From JBHIER01 sp046760705 [NCBI: bacterium] (lineage in GTDB: Bacteria; JBHIER01; G020348925): DNA of 6,279 nt. The position numbers and the translations under genes were made by a program. Positions 4,614 through 6,279 of the stretch are shown in pieces (position 1 is the first letter of the stretch; each line of letters opens with the position of its first letter). The notes beneath the pieces are model-generated. The model searched no databases. It was not told the origin of the DNA and saw nothing but the letters and a program-made list of their open reading frames with translations. The stretch lies in assembly GCA_046760705.1 (NCBI GenBank), contig JBHIER010000208.1, forward strand, positions 1-6,279, given 5' to 3'.

Positions 4614-5933
4614 TCACTCCTTCTTCTCTCTCGATTCCGGAAGTTCTCCACCCAGCTCCTCCAGCTCCAGGGTCGGATCCCGGAGGGCCACCCTCTCTCC
4701 CTCTGCCAACCCCTCTTCGATGATGACGTAATTGTCATTTCTTTTGCCCACTTTAACCTTCGTCGGCCTGGGCAGCGAACCGATGGTATAGACCACAGTC
4801 GTGTCCTCTTTCTCAAAGACAGCTTCTATGGGCACATAGACGACGTCCGGAATCTTCTCCACTACGATCTCAGCACTGGCCGTCATCCCGGGCTTTAAGA
4901 TCGGGTCGCTCTCCTGGATCTCAACGGTCACATCGAACACCTTGACCTCAGACTCTTCCTCCTTCTTCCGGGCTAAGGAGGCCACCTCCGTAACTTTTCC
5001 ATGAAATGTGGGTTCTTCAAAGGCATCCAGTTTGACATTCACTTCCAATCCCTTTTCGATCTTACTGATATCCACCTCATTGACCTGAGTTTTCACCTGC
5101 ATCACCGCCAGATCGGGTATTTCGATCAATTTCATCCCAGGCCAGACCTGATCCCCCACTTTGATCTTCTCGTATTTCCCACCCCCTTTCCAAATCTTGC
5201 CGTAGACAACCAGGCCTGCCTTAGAAGCTGTCACCGTCAGTTTCCCGAGAGCCTCCTGGGCCTTTTTCAGGTCTTCACTGGCCTGTTTGATCTTCAACTC
5301 CAGGGTTCTGATCTCCGCTTTATCCACTCTCTTCTGGGCTTCGATCTTCGACTCAGCATTTCGCAGGGCTATATCCGCCTTTTTTAGCTCCAGTTTGCCC
5401 TTTTCCACCTCCACGTCCGCTTCATATTTCATCTGCTCCAACCTCAGTTCGGCCAGCTTGTAAGAGGCCCTGGCATCCTCCAGAGAGGATACCAACTGAG
5501 CCATCTGCGAAGCTTGACTGGCCTTACCCTTTTCCAGATTGGCTCTGGCTATGTTCATCTCAGCATCTTTTTGGACGATCTGTTTCTCGATCTCGCTGGC
5601 ATCAAATTGAATCAAAAAGTCACCCTTCTCAACCTCGGATCCCTCCGGGACAAGATCGACAATCTGAAGCCTCCACACCCCTCTGACTGTGGGGGTGGAG
5701 ACGCTTACCGATTTCTTGGCCTCCAGCTCCCCGCTCTCGGTGATGGAGATGACAAACTCTCCTCTCTTTGCCTCGAAGGAGGCGATGCCGCTGTAGTTTG
5801 GTCGAAACTTTCCTCGAACCAAAAGCAGAATGGCAATAATAATTAAGACAGCCACGGCTACCCCCACCTTGCCAGTCCTTGTCAACAGCACCCCCTTCAA
5901 CTTCCCCCACAAATTATTATTTCTATCACTCAC
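4614..5933 (-). CDS. Periplasmic adaptor (HlyD/MacA-type membrane fusion protein)
   Basis: A 439-residue membrane fusion protein linking the permease to the TolC channel. GTG at 5931-5933 is chosen because AGGAGG (5940-5945) lies 6 bases upstream; an in-frame TTG at 5969 would translate through that ribosome site. A cytoplasmic tail of about 20 residues precedes one membrane anchor at about 23-40 (VGVAVAVLIIIAILLLVR), and there is no lipobox. The order is MFP-like. The first half of the lipoyl-like domain is at about 58-111, with VPEGSEVEKGDFLIQFD. A long charged coiled-coil hairpin runs from about 114 to 230, and the second lipoyl half from about 231 to 275. A beta-barrel follows to about 360, including KPGMTASAEIVVE, and then a membrane-proximal domain. 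It is first in the operon, 3 bases ahead of the permease. The coiled coil is long, as in MacA-type adaptors that meet TolC tip to tip. Confidence 0.94.
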   Translation of the reverse strand: MSDRNNNLWGKLKGVLLTRTGKVGVAVAVLIIIAILLLVRGKFRPNYSGIASFEAKRGEFVISITESGELEAKKSVSVSTPTVRGVWRLQIVDLVPEGSEVEKGDFLIQFDASEIEKQIVQKDAEMNIARANLEKGKASQASQMAQLVSSLEDARASYKLAELRLEQMKYEADVEVEKGKLELKKADIALRNAESKIEAQKRVDKAEIRTLELKIKQASEDLKKAQEALGKLTVTASKAGLVVYGKIWKGGGKYEKIKVGDQVWPGMKLIEIPDLAVMQVKTQVNEVDISKIEKGLEVNVKLDAFEEPTFHGKVTEVASLARKKEEESEVKVFDVTVEIQESDPILKPGMTASAEIVVEKIPDVVYVPIEAVFEKEDTTVVYTIGSLPRPTKVKVGKRNDNYVIIEEGLAEGERVALRDPTLELEELGGELPESREKKE

Positions 5934-6032
5934 GATCCTCCTCCTCTGTAAATTATTTTTGCGCAACAACAGGATTTATACTATATTGACACTTCGACCT
6001 TGATTTTGGTTGCACATCTTATTGACCAACAA

Positions 6033-6061
6033 AAATTACCTTCAACCGTTCTAAAAGTCAA
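6033..6061 (-). promoter_or_regulatory. Weak promoter candidate for the adaptor-permease operon
   Basis: On the minus strand TTGACT (6056-6061) is followed after 17 bases by TAATTT (6033-6038). The -35 is five of six but the -10 only three of six. AT-rich TATAGTATAAA near 5975-5985 is an alternative -10 without a recognisable -35. Because a terminator closes the upstream gene, a promoter is expected somewhere between 5934 and 6080; its exact place is not settled. Confidence 0.27.
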
Positions 6062-6080
6062 GCCAATTTTCTCAGCAGAA

Positions 6081-6121
6081 GACAAAAAGAAAAACCGCTG
6101 AACCATAGTTCTCAACGGTTT
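6081..6121 (-). terminator. Intrinsic terminator of the upstream gene
   Basis: Minus-strand RNA forms AAACCGUUGA pairing with UCAGCGGUUU (10 bp with one G-U wobble, arms at 6112-6121 and 6092-6101), followed directly by the T-rich run TTTTTCTTTTT. The wobble is an A-C mismatch on the other strand, and the T-run lies only on this side, so termination is for minus-strand transcription. It lies 36 bases past the stop of the partial gene at the window edge and separates it from the adaptor operon. Confidence 0.87.
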
Positions 6122-6157
6122 ATTACTCAATCTATGCAACACTTACATCGGCTCTAT

Positions 6158-6279
6158 TTACTCTAACAAAGTGAAAACAACGCTCTTTTTCACTTTCTTC
6201 CCGCTGTTCAAATCCTCCACTGTAACCGTCAATTGATATTCCCCTGGAGAGGACTGCCTCATGTCAACCCCGGTGTAGC
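6158..6279 (-). CDS. C-terminal 39 residues of a beta-rich, probably secreted protein
   Basis: The gene enters from the right edge and stops with TAA at 6158-6160. Its last 39 residues contain SPGEYQLTVTVEDLNSGKKV followed by KKSVVFTLLE, a pattern of paired beta-strands with a PG-x-Y-x-L-x-V-x-V-x-D turn. This closing pattern is common at the end of Ig-like or GWxTD-type domains of exported proteins in several Gram-negative phyla. With so little visible, the family cannot be fixed. Its own terminator follows, so it is probably a separate transcription unit from the transporter genes. Confidence 0.7.
   Translation of the reverse strand, partial: YTGVDMRQSSPGEYQLTVTVEDLNSGKKVKKSVVFTLLE

Noticed and set aside
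5934-5969. TTG start for the adaptor, 12 residues longer
   Set aside because: It reads through the AGGAGG ribosome site that properly serves the GTG at 5933.
1-6279. CRISPR array, tRNA, rRNA, insertion sequence or integrase
   Set aside because: No spaced identical repeats of CRISPR length, no tRNA-like cloverleaf noticed, and no transposase or recombinase motifs in any plausible frame.

Overview
The window looks like chromosomal DNA of a Gram-negative (double-membrane) bacterium. It encodes an outer-membrane TolC-family channel, a periplasmic adaptor and an inner-membrane MacB/FtsX-type permease. Base composition is roughly balanced, good AGGAGG-type ribosome sites precede most genes, and three of the six best-supported genes start with TTG or GTG. 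Nothing in the sequence names the species. The divergence of the proteins and the mixture of small orphan genes would fit an under-sampled or candidate phylum, but that is inference. Every supported gene is on the minus strand, so the window reads from right to left.

Right end (6279 to 5934): the last 39 codons of a beta-rich, probably secreted protein end at 6158. A clear intrinsic terminator follows (6081-6121), then a leader with only weak promoter candidates. Centre right (5933 to 3375): a membrane-anchored periplasmic adaptor and a MacB-like ABC permease are separated by 3 bases and share a ribosome site embedded in the adaptor's last codons. A 333-base gap follows. It carries three helically phased TTTTGTG repeats flanked by two 15-base repeats, and a nested inverted-repeat structure just ahead of the next gene. 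Centre left (3041 to 1590): a 483-residue TolC-family outer-membrane factor. Together the three proteins make a tripartite efflux or secretion system lacking only its ATPase, which is not in the window and must be supplied from elsewhere.

Left part (1280 to 757): a type II toxin-antitoxin pair with a 4-base overlap. The toxin is a BrnT-family RNase. The antitoxin joins the short BrnA/CopG-type N-terminal segment to a two-CxxC zinc ribbon where a ribbon-helix-helix domain would be expected. This stretch is visibly AT-richer than the transporter genes, consistent with an acquired cassette. Far left (442 to 1): a good sigma70-like promoter drives a 58-codon gene for an exported cysteine-containing peptide. 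Past it lie a 17-bp RNA hairpin and a second ribosome site with a very short, frame-ambiguous membrane peptide. The stretch 443-756 has no gene I can defend.

The points most worth following are the zinc-ribbon BrnT antitoxin, the small exported Cys peptide, the phased repeats and nested leader structure before the TolC gene, and the missing ATPase.
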